Below, piece after piece: positions 42,142 to 54,365 of a stretch of DNA of 64,000 nucleotides. Source of the DNA: Coenobita brevimanus. Its lineage: Eukaryota; Arthropoda; Malacostraca; Decapoda; Coenobitidae. A model generated the notes under the pieces. That model worked only from the letters and a program-made list of their open reading frames with translations. It was not told the origin of the DNA and did no database searches. The DNA lies in the NCBI GenBank assembly GCA_032717465.1, contig CM064748.1:8102807-8166806 (forward strand), given 5' to 3'. Both the position numbers and the translations under genes were made by a program. The number at the start of each line of letters is the position of its first letter. The stretch's first letter is position 1.

Positions 42142-45100
42142 TTATCGAGGTGGAGGGTAATTCCTTACCGTAGTAAGTAATATATTAAATGGAGCATTGG
42201 CAACAATGCCAGCAGCGTCCCGAAAAACATCACCAGTACGGGCTAGCGCCAAGTCGAGCTCAGACCTGAGCCTGGTGGTGGCTGGGCAGTCCAGAAGATA
42301 ATGCAAAAGGGGCTCCTCACAGCTGGCCAAGCAATGTTCACACGGGTCTGGCTCCATACCCCTAATTTGCTTGTAGCAAGGAAACCCAAGACGCAATCTT
42401 CGAAGTCGGACTACAATAAAGTTAGGTAGTCCTGGGGGGAGCGACAGAAGGGAATACAACGTGGCAGTACCATACCATTTTGCAGAGCAAGAGCCCTCCG
42501 TGACCCAGAGTTGATGGTCCTCTTGGGATAGTCTTCCTATGGTGGCAGTAAGAGTGCGGATGAGGTGCGAAGGACTAGGGCGTAATGGGAATGTGATGTC
42601 TGGGAGATCGCAAGCTGAGCGCGCCGCGTCATCAGCACGCTCGTTGCCGCTAATTCCCACATGTCCCGGGAGCCAGTGAAGATTAATCGTTGCGCCCCTA
42701 TGGACAAGGAGTGATGCAAATGTATGAATCGCTGTTAGGAGAAAGATGTTGTCATGCAGCAAGAAGGATCGTAATCTCTGAATGGAGGAAAGAGAGTCTG
42801 TGTGGATTATGACTCGACTGCGACGATGGTGGTGAGCATGGCGCAATGCACCCAGGATGGCCGCAAGTTCCGCCTGGAAAGCGGAGATACCTGAAGAGAG
42901 TCGCCAAGCTTCCACTATTTGCCCAGAGACAAAGGCCGCTCCAGCTGCGCCATTAGGGGAAACAGAGCCATCAGTGTAGTAGATGGCTGAGTCTGGTGAG
43001 GCCAGAGCTGCCACCCTACTGAGACCCTCCTGGCGAAGGAGTGCTGGAATCAAGGAGCGGGGTTTAGCCTCCGATGGACCAATAATATTAAAAAGAGGAG
43101 GATCCCATGGCGGTGGATCAACGTATCCAGGAAAGGGAGAGTCGGGATCTTGACAGAGGCTCGCAGCAGCTCCCAATCCATGGATGGCAGCGGCTGTGGT
43201 GCGGGCCCAGTCACGCTGAGGGGCCGGCTCGGGTGGGCGGCAGAGAAGGCGTTTTAGGAGGGCAGAGACAGGCAGGTGAGGCAGGCACTGGATCAGCTTC
43301 AGGGTGACAATTGCTGCTCGTAACACAATGCGATGGGCCAGAGATGGCAGCCCACCCTCCATATGCAGATTGACCAGTCGGGTCCAGCGTGGAGCACCCA
43401 GCATAATGCGGAGGGCATCATTCTGGATGACCTCCAGAGATCTAGCGACTGGCGGAGCAAGGCCCGTCAAGCAGATGGCGCTGTAGTCTACTAAGGATCG
43501 GATGGCGTGAATATAAAAGGTCCGGAGGACAGAAAAAGATGCCCCCAAACTCCGCCTGGAGAGGTATCTGAGAGCAGCCATTCGGGTGGAAGCACGCTCC
43601 CTCAGATACCGTACATGGCAAGCAAAGGTGAGGCCCCCATCTAGCCAAACCCCCAGATACTGGTGGACGGTGACCATGGAGAGCTGATGACCTCCAAGCA
43701 GCAGTGGAAAGTCGGGGGGGCGGAGGCCAAAAGGCAGACACTTCGTCTTAGCAAAGTTGATTTTAAGGCCTAGCTCGTTGCACTTTGCGTGCAACCGAGC
43801 AAGGGCCAAGTCCGCCTGTTTAAAACAGTCTCTCCGTGTAAACACGAGGGCCAGATCGTCAGCGTAACAGAGTAGAGTTATGCCAGGCCCATATTCGACA
43901 AAAAGGAGCTCCTCCATCAGGACATTGAACAGTATAGGGCTCAAAACGCTTCCCTGGGGGGTGCCATTGGTATGCGGGTGAAAAGGGGAGAGGTGCCCCT
44001 GAAAGCGGACCCCCGCAGTGCGGTCACTAAAAAAATCCCGGACCCAGGATATGAGCCTGCCCCCTACTCCCCTGGCCGCAAGAGCTGCCAAGATAACGGT
44101 GGGGTTCGCCAGTTCGAATGCCTTCTCGAGGTCGAGGAAGATGGCCATCCCCCGTCCGCCCCTCAGCTCCCCAAGGAATGATGCAAGGCAGTGGGTGGCA
44201 CTCCTGCCGGGGTGATATGCATAAATCCTTGGGTGCAGCGGTCCCAGCCGCCAAGCAAGACGAGCCCGTACAACCCTCTCAGCTGTCTTTGCAAAGCAAC
44301 TGAGCAGGGAGATGGGGCGCATGGCAGTGGGATCGCGAGGTTTCGGAATCGGGTGGATGCACGCCATCTTCCACGACCTCGGTAGACGCCCCTCAGACCA
44401 CGAGAGGTTGAGCAAATCAAGCAGACGCTCTCTACCGCAATCACCAGCATGACTTAAAATGGAGTACGTGACCCCATCGAGCCCCGGTGCAGTGTCCTCC
44501 CGGCGCCTCAGCGCTTTTTGAAGCTCTCCGCTGGTGATGGGACAGTCAGCGGGGTCAGGTGTATTGCACGCCGTCTGAATGGCTGCAATGCGAGAGGCGG
44601 ACAGCTGCACTTGTAAGGCTCGGACAGACTGCGGGAGATTGGAAGAGGCTGAGCGGTCAGCGAAATGCTGGGCAAGACGGCTGGCCTCAGCAGCAGGGTC
44701 AGGGTGGGAGGGCGGACGAGGAGGACGTGGATCGGAGATGGACCTGATTCTCCCCCACATCTCACGGAGTGTGGAGTGAGAATCTAGGGTGCGACACCAT
44801 CCGATCCACGCCTCCTCTTTAAGGCGACGCTTTTCGGCAACCACATGCCGAGTCACAGCAACCAGGTACCGGCGGTGCGGAGATGTTCGGCGCCGCCGGT
44901 ACTGCCTGCGTGCTGCATTTAGCCTATGGTTCAATTCCCTGACCCTGTCGCAGTAAAACCAGCCGTCCCGGTAGCATCCCGCCGAACGCCGCTGCAATGG
45001 AATGGCAAGAGAGGCAGCGTGCGAAAAGATATTCGCTGCTTGATCTGCCCGGCTCCCGAGGTCTGAGGCGGGAGAGGATGTCGCAAAGGCCGCCGTGAGA

Positions 45101-45175
45101 GCACGGTCAAAGGCCGCCCAATCCGCCTTGCGTAGATCCCATCGTGGTGTGGGAGGCGGGGGGGGGGGAGGGGGG
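42142..45175 (-). pseudogene. ORF2 of H2A-5, RT and RNase H part
   Basis: After the frame break this part runs open from about 45170 to the stop at 42142. It holds all RT motifs (IFLDLEKAFELA, NGTPQGSVLSPILFN, YADDLALV), all RNase H motifs (YYTDGSVSPNGAAG, HTDSLSSIQ, HWLPGHVGISGNERADD) and the terminal zinc motif. Only the run-length shift near 45160-45180 separates it from the endonuclease. As the shift is in a homopolymer, an assembly error is possible, in which case this ORF2 would be intact. Confidence 0.85.
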
Positions 45176-45880
45176 CGAGCGGCAAGCCAATAAGAGTAGC
45201 GAAGTGGTCACTCGCAAGGTGTGGGTGGAGTGACCATGACGCCAGGCCTGACAGAGGGGTTGAGATAAAGGAGAGGTCGAGGCGACCTCCTCCAATATGG
45301 GTGGGCTCTGTCGTGTCGTTTAGGAGGGAGACACCACCCATCTCCTCCAGAAGTAAAGAAATGTGCCGTCCTGCCTCATTGGACTGAAGAGGCGATGACA
45401 GAAGGGCGTGGTGGGCATTGAAGTCGCCCCCAATGTACACGGCCCCCCTGGCAGCTTGGGAGAAAAGTTCCCCCAACTCCAGGGTGCTCCTCTGGCTTCG
45501 GTATACATTGTATACCGTCAGGGGCGACGTCGCCAGATGGAGAACCACGCCCTGAACCTCCACATCAGGTCCACAGAAAGGAGGGGACTCACAATCCGTG
45601 CACGCGATGTGGTCCTGGACCAGAACGGCACATCCCCGTGTAACGCCACGAATATACGGGAGGAGATGGGTGGTGTATCCCGAGAGATGGAAAGTGGAAT
45701 TGCCTGGGAGCAGGGTCTCCTGCAGGAGAATGACATGAGGGCGGTCCCGTGCGGCCGCCTCCTGCAAAAGGGGGAGCTTGCTCCGTGCTCCCAAGCAATT
45801 CCACTGGAGGAGCCTGAGAGAGCGGTCTACTGGCCGTCCGGCGACAGTTGCGGACGGTCGTTCTCCTGCAGCAGTGGTGA
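45160..45880 (-). pseudogene. ORF2 of H2A-5, endonuclease part
   Basis: The endonuclease runs from RLLQWNCLGARSK near 45815 through LLQETLL, GGDFNAHH and SDHFATLI, then PLAPLPPP. The frame is lost where the plus strand has a longer run of G than H2A-7. The wrong frame then stays open for about 80 codons. Confidence 0.85.
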
Positions 45881-47713
45881 GGCCCTGTCCATCACTTTGG
45901 ACCCTGATGGTGGTAGGGTTTGCCCTAAACGATGACGCTGACGAGGCAGCTGTGCGGTGGAAGACTGAGCATTGGGAGGTCGTGGCTTTACCCTCTTGGA
46001 CGGGCGAGCTGTCCTGTGCAGTGTGGGACGGGGTCGCCCTGCCGAACGAGCTGGGCGGCGAGGGGACAGAGGAGCACCTAGGCTCGCCATCTTCCTCTCG
46101 ATCGCCCGGTCCACCAGGCGATTGGCAGCTTCGGCAAGAGGCTCGGTTGGGAGAGGGATGTCGAGGGTCGACGCTATTGTCTTCGCAAGGGTCAGCGCCA
46201 GCTCCGTGGCAAAGGTCCTGAGCTCCTCCGTTGTGAATGAGATCACCGGAGGAGTAGGAGCGGTTGGTGGACTGGGTGTGGAGCCTGGCACTGGTGGCGG
46301 AACAGTCAGTGGCTGGCTGGTCTCTACAGGTGGAAGTGCTGGCGAGACAGGCGGCTGCTGGCGGTGGACCTCTGCTGTGGTCTGGACCACAGTCAGGGCT
46401 GAGGGCAATGGAGGGAACTCCTGGTCGCTGAGAGGTGGTGGGCGCTGGATGAGAGGGCGGCGCTGTTGGCCCCAGATGAAAGTGCCAGTGGGAGCTGGAG
46501 TAGCGCTGGCGGCCTGGTTCTCCTGCACAAACGCTACCTGCCTCTCCCGACCCTGGTTCACTCGGTGAACCCTCGCGGGGCAGCTGGGGTGCCAGGCGTG
46601 GTGTCGCCCGGAGCAGTTGGGGCACTTGGCCGCAACTGGTTGTTTTTCCTTGTACCGCTGGAGGCACTCGGCCGTGTCGTGGCCGCCACTGCACATGCCA
46701 CAGATGACGGGGCGGTTGCAGTTGGCACGGTGGTGCCCGTAGCGCTGGCAGCGGTAGCAACGGAGAGGCTCCGGGGTGAAGGGGCGAAGGTGATACGTTC
46801 CCCAGTTCCCTAGGTCGATGGAAGGGATCAGAGGTCCCCGCAGGGTGACAACGACCTGACGAGTCTCTTCCCGGGTCCGCGTTTTCTGGCAGCGGGTCGC
46901 CTCTTCGACCTGAGGGTGGTGAAGGAGGATCTCCACAGGCATTCTCAAGGGATAACCCATGACAACTGCCTTCGTCGACTGTTGGCCAGGCATCAGCTCG
47001 ACTAGTTTCACAGGGCAGGCCTCGTCCTGCATAGCTGATCTCAAGAGGTCGTAGGCTCCCTCGTCCTTCGGCACCAACACCGAGCTGCCATCTCGACCTA
47101 TCAGGTTGGAGCAGCGTAGCCCTGGCAGGTGACGCTCTAGTGCAGCCACGGCGTCGTAGCTCGTCGCATGGCCGTCCTGTACCGGCACACAGAAAGCTGG
47201 AAATGCAGAGCGGGGAGGCGGATGCACAGCTACTGACACGGAGGGACGAGCAGCAGTGGGATCCCTGAGGGGAGGCCCAGTGCGTACTGCCGGAGAAGGG
47301 CCGTTTCCCTGGCGAGCACGCCTCGATCCCTTGCGTATCACGGGGGTGAAACCCTCATCTTCCTGCAGAGCGGGATCAGCAGAGGGGGGGAGCTGAGTCG
47401 CAGCAGGAGCCTCCGAAGTGCCCTTGGTGGAAGAGAGAGATGGTGGAGCAGGTACAACCTCCTCCATAGCCTCATGTCGGCGGGCCGCCTTGGCAGAGCG
47501 GGTAGAGTCACCACGCAAGCGAGGTGCCACTCTCGTAGATGTTGGTGTAGAGGGGTTAGCGCCCGCGGCCTCGTGAGCTGACGAGAGGGAGCTCGAGTCA
47601 GAGCAGTGACGCTCCCTCTTTGTGCCTGTGGCAGGGCACGGGATGGAGGGCCTCGACTGAGGAAGCGGGAGGCGGGAATGCCCCTGGGGCCTAGGGATGC
47701 TGGATCCCTTCAT
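45827..47713 (-). CDS. ORF1 (gag-like) of H2A-5
   Basis: 628 codons starting at MKGSSIPRPQGHSRLP. The three CCHC knuckles (CYRCQRYGHHRANC, CGMCSGGHDTAEC, CPNCSGRHHAWHPSC) and the ends are as in H2A-7, with scattered substitutions. The reading frame extends upstream through a CA microsatellite, but the methionine at 47713 is the one shared by all three copies. The ORF1 frame is intact although its ORF2 is shifted. Confidence 0.9.
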   Translation of the reverse strand: MKGSSIPRPQGHSRLPLPQSRPSIPCPATGTKRERHCSDSSSLSSAHEAAGANPSTPTSTRVAPRLRGDSTRSAKAARRHEAMEEVVPAPPSLSSTKGTSEAPAATQLPPSADPALQEDEGFTPVIRKGSRRARQGNGPSPAVRTGPPLRDPTAARPSVSVAVHPPPRSAFPAFCVPVQDGHATSYDAVAALERHLPGLRCSNLIGRDGSSVLVPKDEGAYDLLRSAMQDEACPVKLVELMPGQQSTKAVVMGYPLRMPVEILLHHPQVEEATRCQKTRTREETRQVVVTLRGPLIPSIDLGNWGTYHLRPFTPEPLRCYRCQRYGHHRANCNRPVICGMCSGGHDTAECLQRYKEKQPVAAKCPNCSGRHHAWHPSCPARVHRVNQGRERQVAFVQENQAASATPAPTGTFIWGQQRRPLIQRPPPLSDQEFPPLPSALTVVQTTAEVHRQQPPVSPALPPVETSQPLTVPPPVPGSTPSPPTAPTPPVISFTTEELRTFATELALTLAKTIASTLDIPLPTEPLAEAANRLVDRAIERKMASLGAPLSPRRPARSAGRPRPTLHRTARPSKRVKPRPPNAQSSTAQLPRQRHRLGQTLPPSGSKVMDRASPLLQENDRPQLSPDGQ

Positions 47714-47746
47714 GCTCACCGGAGCAGGCCAAAAAACTCGGTCAAA

Positions 47747-47783
<37 letters not shown>

Positions 47784-47829
47784 CCACTCAAAAAAGACAA
47801 GCAAACAAAAAAAACCTCAAAAGTGGCCA

Positions 47830-48022
47830 GGTCCCTACAGTGACGGGCAACCTATGCTCCCCGCCCTCTAAAGGGCGATGGGAGGCCCCGCCACTGCCCC
47901 TTTCGGGTCTTCCCTAGTCTAACAGAGCCGCCCTCACCGCCTCCTATAACCAGGCCCTTAAGGCCCCCCTTCATGGAAGTGCCCTAACGGCACCCCTTCA
48001 GGGTTCGGCGTCGTACTACTGT
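47830..48022 (-). other. Conserved 5' leader RNA module (H2A-5)
   Basis: Nearly identical to the module in H2A-7, including GGTTATAGGA and the CGCCCTTTAGAGGGCG hairpin. Confidence 0.7.
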
Positions 48023-48042
48023 GAGGGACACTAACGGCAGGG

Positions 48043-48074
<32 letters not shown>

Positions 48075-48314
48075 ACCCACACACACAGTCACAAACACAC
48101 ACACACTCCCACCCACACCCAGGCAATCTGAGACTAAGTCTCAGAAAAAACCTGTAAACCGAGAGAAAAGCTTCCTCAGTGCCAGAGACAAAGTCTAAAC
48201 TGGCAAAAAACGAGGCAAAACCGGCGAAATTCTACACGAGTGAACGAAACAGTGTTCAGAGCTCGAGAGAAAACGGCCAGACCTCCTCACCCGACAGAGT
48301 CAGAGCTAGGAGTG

Positions 48315-48324
48315 GTCACCCGCC
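48315..48324 (-). repeat. H2A target duplication between units H2A-4 and H2A-5
   Basis: GGCGGGTGAC on the minus strand, after a tail of five AAAC units from H2A-4. Confidence 0.92.
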
Positions 48325-50526
48325 TGTTTGTTTGTTTGTTTGTGAGATATTCGTCCCAGTTTCCTGGGACACGGGCAAACAGAGAGCCCGTCAGAGGTGC
48401 GCACTACTTGCGCGAGCTTGCTTTATCGAGGTGGAGGGTAATCCCTTACCGTAGTAAGTAATGTATTTAATGGAGCATGGGCAACAATGCCAGCAGCGTC
48501 CCTAAAGACATCACCAGTTCGGGCAAGGGCCGAGTCGAGCTCAGACCTGAGCCTGGTGGTGGCTGGGCAGTCCAGAAGATAATGCAAAAGGGGCTCCTCA
48601 CAGCTGGCCAAGCAATGTTCACACGGGTCTGGCTCCATACCCCTAATTTGCTTGTAGCAGAGAAACCCAAGACGCAATCTTCGAAGTCGGACTACAATAA
48701 AATTAGGTAGACCTGGGGGGGGCAGCAGGAGGGAATAGGACGTGGCAGAAGCATACCATTTTGCAGAGCAAGAGCCCTCCGTGACCCAGAGCTGATGGTC
48801 CTCTAGGGATAGTCTTCCTATGGTGGCAGTGAGAGTGTGGATGAGGTGCGAGGGACTAGGTCGTAGTGGAAATGTGATGTCTGGAAGATCACAAGCTGAG
48901 CGCGCAGCGTGATCAGCACGCTCGTTGCCACTGATTCCCACATGTCCCGGGAGCCAGTGCAGGTTAATCGTTGCGCCCCTATGGACAAGAAGTGATGCGA
49001 ATGTATGGATCGCTGTTAGGAGGAAGACGTTGTCATGCAGCGAGAAAGATCGTAATCTCTGAATCGAGGAAAGAGAGTCTGTGTGGATTATGACTCGGTT
49101 GCGATGATGGTGGTGAGCATGGCGCAAAGCACCCAGGATGGCCGCAAGTTCCGCCTGGAAAGCGGATACACCTGAGGAGAGTCGCCAAGCTTCCACTATT
49201 TGCCCAGTGACAAAGGCTGCTCCAGCTGCGCCATTGGGGGAAACAGAGCCATCAGTGTAATAGATGGCTGAGTCTGGTAAGGCCAGAGCTGCCACCCTAC
49301 TGAGACCCTCCTGGCGAAGGAGTGCTGGAATCGAGGAGCGGGGTTTAGCCTCCGATGGACAAAAAATATTAAAAAGAGGAGGATCCCATGGTGGTGGATC
49401 AACATATCCGGAAAAGGGGGAGTCGGGGTCTTGACAGAGGCTCGCCGCAGCTCCCAGTCCATGGATGACAGCGGCCGTGTTGCGAGCCCAGTCACGCTGA
49501 GGGGCCGGCTCGGGTGGGCGGCCGAGAAGGCGTTTTAGGAGGGCAGTGACGGGCAGGTGAGGCAGGCACTGGATCATCTTCAGTGTGACGATTGCCGCTC
49601 GTAACATAATGCGATGGGCCAGAGACGGCACCCCGCCCTCCATACGCAGATTTTCAATCCGGGTCCAACGTGGAGCACCCAGCATGATGCGGAGTGCATC
49701 GTTCTGGATGACCTCCAGAGATCGAGACACTGGTGGAGTGAGACCAGTTAGACAGATGGCACTGTAGTCCACCAGAGATCGGATTGCATGAATATAAAAG
49801 GTCCGGAGGACAGACAATGATGCCCCCAAACTCCGCCTGGAGAGGTATCTGAGAGCAGCCATTCGGGTGGAAGCACGTTCCCTCAGATACCGTACATGGC
49901 AAGCAAAGGTGAGGCCCCCATCTAGCCAAACCCCCAGATACTGGTGGACGGTGACCATTGAGAGCTGATGACCTCCAAGCAGCAGTGGAAAGTCGGGGGG
50001 GCGGAGGCCAAAAGGCAGACACTTCGTCTTAGCAAAGTTGATTTTAAGCCCTAGCTCGTTGCACTTTGCGTGTAACCGAGAAAGGGCCAAGTCTGCCTGT
50101 TGAAAACAGTCTCTTCGTGTAAACACGAGGGCCAGATCGTCAGCGTAACAGAGTAGAGTTATGCCAGGCCCATATTCAACAAAAAGGAGCTCCTCCATCA
50201 GGACATTGAACAGGATAGGGCTCAAAACTCTTCCCTGGGGGGTGCCATTGGTATGCGGGTGAAAAGGGGAGAGGTGCCCCTGAAAGCGGACCCCCGCTGT
50301 GCGGTCACTAAAAAAATCCCGGACCCAGGATATGAGCCTGCCCCCTACTCCCCTGGCCGCAAGAGCTGCCAAGATAACGGTGGGGTTCGCCAGTTCGAAT
50401 GCCTTCTCGAGGTCGAGGAAGATGGCCATCCCCCGTCCGCCCCTCAGCTCCCCAAGGAATGATGCAAGGCAGTGGGTGGCACTCCTGCCTGGGTGATATG
50501 CATAAATCCTTGGGTGCAGCGGTCCG
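48325..50526 (-). mobile_element. 5'-truncated H2A-family LINE H2A-4 (2.2 kb)
   Basis: It starts in the middle of the RT domain directly after a target duplication and has a complete 3' end with both hairpins and an AAAC tail. 5' truncation at an otherwise exact target site is the hallmark of incomplete target-primed reverse transcription. Its sequence is nearly identical to the matching part of H2A-7, so it is likely a recent copy of that lineage. Confidence 0.9.
48423..50519 (-). pseudogene. ORF2 fragment (RT-RNase H) of H2A-4
   Basis: The frame begins at the truncation point with GPLHPRIYAYHPGRSATH. It stays open through FLDLEKAFELA, YADDLALV, RNase H and CEHCLASCEEPLLHYLLDC to the stop at 48423. 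The RT motif B reads NGTPQGRVLSP, with Arg where all other copies have Ser, a likely inactivating change. The upstream in-frame codons belong to the tail of H2A-3 and the target site. No endonuclease, so no autonomous movement. Confidence 0.88.
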
Positions 50527-50536
50527 GTCACCCGCC
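50527..50536 (-). repeat. H2A target duplication between units H2A-3 and H2A-4
   Basis: GGCGGGTGAC on the minus strand, between the AAAC-rich tail of H2A-3 and the truncated start of H2A-4. Confidence 0.92.
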
Positions 50537-50633
50537 TTTGTTTTGTTTGTTTGTGGGATATTCGTCCCAGTTTCCTGGGACACGGGCAAACAGAAAGCCC
50601 ATCAGAGGTGCGCACTACTTGCGCGAACTTGCT

Positions 50634-53600
50634 TTAGCGAGGTGGAGGGTAATCCCTGACCATACTAAGTAATATATTTAATGGAGCATGGGCAACAATG
50701 CCAGCAGCGTCCCTAAAGACATCACCAGATCGGGCTAGGGCCGAGTCGAGCCCAGACCTGAGCCTGGTGGTGGCTGGGCAGTCCAGAAGATAATGAAGAA
50801 GGGGCTCCTCACAGCTGGCCAAGCAATGTTCACACGGGTCTGGCTCCATACCCACAATTTGCTTGTAGCAAGGAAACCCAAGACGCAATCTTCGAAGTCG
50901 GACTACAATAAAGTTAGGAAGTCCTTGGGGGGGCAACAGGAGGGAATACGACGTGGCAGTAGCATACCATTTTGCAGAGCAAGAGCCCTCCGTGACCCAG
51001 AGCCGATGGTCCTCTAGGGTCAGTCTTCCTATGGTGGCAGTGAGAGTGCGGATGAGGTGCGAGGGACTAGGGCGTAGTGGGAATGTGATGTCTGGGAGAT
51101 CGCAAGCTGAGCGCGCAGCGTCATCAGCATGCTCGTTGCCACTAATTCCCACATGTCCCGGGAGCCAGTGAAGGTTAATCGTTGCGCCCCTACGGACAAG
51201 AAGTGATGCAAATGTATGAATCGCTGTTAGGAGAAAGACGTTGTCATGCAGCGATAAGGATCGTAATCTCTGAATGGAGGAAAGAGAGTCTGTGTGGATT
51301 ACGACTCGATTGTGACGATGGTGGTGAGCATGGCGCAATGCACCCAGGATGGCTGCAAGTTCCGCCTGGAAAGCGGATACACCTGAAGAGAGTCGCCAAG
51401 CTTCCACTAGTTGCCCAGAGACAAAGGCCGCTCCAGCTGCGCCATTAGGGGAAACAGAGCCATCAGTGTAGTAGATGGCTGAGTCTGGTGAGGCCAGAGC
51501 TGCCACCCTACTGAGACCCTCCTGGCGAAGGAGTGCTGGAATTGAGGAGCGGGGTTTAGCCTCCGATGGACCAATAATATTAAAAAGAGGAGGATCCCAT
51601 GGCGGTGGATCAACGTATCCAGGAAAGGGAGAGTCGGGATCTTGACATAGGCTCGCAGCAGCTCCCAAACCATGGATGGCAGCAGCTGTGGTGCGGGCCC
51701 AGTCACGCTGAGGGGCCGGCTCGGGTGGGCGGCAGAGAAGGCGTTTTAGGAGGGCAGAGACAGGCAGGTGAGGTAGGCACTGTATTAGCTTCAGAGTGAT
51801 AATTGCCGCTCGTAAAACAATGCGATGGGCCAGAGATGGAAGGCCACCCTCCATACGCAGATTTGCAAGTCGGGTCCAGCGTGGAGCACCCAGTATAATG
51901 CGGAGGGCATCATTCTGGATGACCTCCAGAGATCTAGCGACTGGCGGAGCAAGGCCCGTCAAGCAGATGGCGCTGTAGTCCACCAAGGATCGGACTGCGT
52001 GTGTATAAAAGGTCCGTAGGATGGAAAATGATGCCCCCAAACTCCGCCTGGACAGATAGCGGAGAGCAGCCATGCGGGTGGATGCACGCTCCCTCAGGTA
52101 CCGAACATGGCAGGCAAAGTTGAGACCCGCGTCAAGCCAGACCCCCAAGTACCGATGAGCAGTGACCATGGAGAGCTGATGGCCACCGAGTAGCAGTGGA
52201 AAGTCTGGGGGGCGGAGTCCAAATGGCAGGCACTTTGTCTTCTGGAAGTTAATTTTTAGGCCTAACTCAGCACACTTGGCATGGAGCCGAGAAAGGGCCA
52301 AGTCTGCCTGTCGGAAACAATCCCTTCTTGTAAATACGAGGGCAAGATCGTCTGCATAACAGAGGAGGGTGACGCCAGGCCCATAATCGAGAGATAAGAG
52401 CCCCTCCATAAGGATATTAAACAGGAGGGGGCTGAGTACGCTCCCCTGTGGCGTGCCATTTAAATGTTTGCAAAAGTGTGAGAGGTGCCCCTGGAATCTG
52501 ACCCCTGCGGAGCGATCCGTAAAGAAGTCCCTGATCCAGGCTAAAAGCCTGCCTCCCACACCCCTGTCTGCAAGGGCAGCCAGAATAACTGTAGGGCTGG
52601 CTAGTTCAAACGCCTTTTCAAGGTCGAGGAAGACGGCCATCCCCCTTCCCCCTCTCAGTTCCCCAAGGAAAGACGCGAGGCAGTGAGTGGCACTCCTACC
52701 ATGGTGATGCGCGAAAATCCTTGGGTGCAGTGGTCCCAGCCGCCAAGCGAGACGAGCCCGCACAATCCTCTCAGCCATTTTTGCAATACAGCTAAGGAGG
52801 GAGATGGGGCGCATGGCGGTAGGATCACGAGGCTTAGGAATCGGGTGTATAACAGCCGCCTTCCACGACCTTGGCAGACGCCCCTCAGACCACGAGAGGT
52901 TGATCAGATCAAGTAGGCGCTCGCTGCCGCAATCCCCAGCATGTGACAGCAGTGAATACGTGATTCCGTCCAGTCCAGGCGCAGAGTCCCCCCTGTGGTG
53001 CAGTGCTTTTTGAACCTCCCCGCTGGTGATGGGACAATCAGCTGGGTCTGGCCTATCACAGGCAGCCTGAACTGCCGTGGCACGAGCGGTGCATAGCTGA
53101 GCCTGTAGAACCTGGACGGATTGCGGGAGATTGCTTGAAGCAGAGCGATCCGCGAAGTGCTGGGCGAGGCGGCTGGCCTCTGCGGCAGGATCAGGATGCG
53201 AGGGCGGCCGAGGAGGACGTGGATCGGAGATGGACCTGATTCTCCCCCACATCTCCCTGAGTGTGGAGTGAGCATCTAGGGTACGACACCATCCAATCCA
53301 CGCCTCCTCCTTGAGGCGGCGTTTCTCTGTGGTGACGTGTCGCGTGACAGCCACCAGGTACCGACGGTGAGGAGATGTGCGACGCCGTCGGTACTGCCTG
53401 CGTGCCGCATTTAGCCGCCGGTTCAATTCCTTGACCCTGTCGCAGTAAATCCAGCCGTCTCGATAGCACCTCGCGGATCGACTCTGCAGGGGAATAGCAA
53501 GAGAGGCAGCCTGTGAAAAAATACTCGCCACCTGATCTGCTCGTCTCTCGAGGTCTGAGGCGGGAGGGGATTCAGCAAAGGCCCCAGCTAAGGCCTGTGC

Positions 53601-54085
53601 AAAAGCCGCCCAGTCGGCCCTACGGAAGTCCCACCGCAAAGGAGGGGGCGGCGTCGATGGGAGTGGAGCAGTTGGCAAAGTGACCTCTAGGGCAAAATGA
53701 TCACTGGCGAGGTGTCGGTGCAGCGACCATGTTGCCGAGCCCGCAAGGGGGGAGGACACAAACGCCAAGTCCAGACGCCCTCCGTCAATGTGTGTGGCCT
53801 CGGTGGTGTCGTTTAATAGGGAAACATCACCCACCTCCTCCAGTATTAAAGAGATGTGTCGTCCTGCATCGTTGGGCCGAAGAGGCGAAGAGAGCAGGGC
53901 GTGGTGGGCATTGAAGTCGCCCCCAATGTACACAGCTCCCCTGGCAGCTTGGGAGAAAAGTTCCCCCAACTCCAGGGTGCTCCTCTGGCTCCGGTATACA
54001 TTGTACACCGTCAGGGGCGACGTCGCCAGATGGAGAACCACGCCCTGAACTTCCACATCAGGTCCACAGAAAGGAGGGCTCACAA
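50634..54085 (-). pseudogene. ORF2 of H2A-3, main part after the frame break
   Basis: Open from the break near 54080 to the stop at 50634. It holds the rest of the endonuclease (GGDFNAHH, ASDHFALE), RT (SAPGLDGITYSLLSHAGDCG, VFLDLEKAFELA, NGTPQGSVLSPLLFN, LLCYADDLALV), RNase H (YYTDGSVSPNGAAG, VVIHTDSLSSIQ, HWLPGHVGISGNEHADD) and the zinc motif. Only the 2-base deletion upstream prevents a complete ORF2. Confidence 0.87.
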
Positions 54086-54365
54086 TCTGTGCACGCGATG
54101 TGGTCCCGGACCAGAACGGCACATCCCCGTGAAACGCCACGAATATACGGGAGGAGATGGGTGGTGTATCCCGAAAGATGGAAAGTGGAATTGCCTGGGA
54201 GCAGGGTCTCCTGCAGGAGAATGACATCAGGGCGGTCCTTTGCGGCCGCTTCCTGCAAAAGGGGGAGCTTGCTCCGTGCTCCCAAGCAATTCCACTGGAG
54301 GAGCCTAAGAGAGCGGTCTACTGGCCGTCCGGCGACAATTGCGGACGGTCGTTCTCCTTCAGCAG
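54058..54365 (-). pseudogene. ORF2 of H2A-3, endonuclease start
   Basis: The first part of the endonuclease (RLLQWNCLGARSK, LLQETLLPGNSTFH, RGCAVLVRDH) ends in CTDCEPSFLWT and a stop. H2A-5 and H2A-7 read CTDCESPPFCGPDVEV here. The plus strand has GGAGGGCTCAC where they have GGAGGGGACTCAC, a loss of two bases near 54079. Confidence 0.87.

Larger units (their letters stand above)
42048..48314 (-). mobile_element. Autonomous-type H2A-family LINE H2A-5
   Basis: 6267 bp between target duplications, full length. ORF1 is intact and ORF2 is broken once in a C-run. In sequence it is a mosaic: the endonuclease and first part of RT are nearly identical to H2A-7, while the part from the end of RT through RNase H matches H2A-3 (for example LTGLAPPVARS, LLCRPPEPAP). 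The 3' end has both hairpins and an AAAC-rich tail. Confidence 0.9.
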
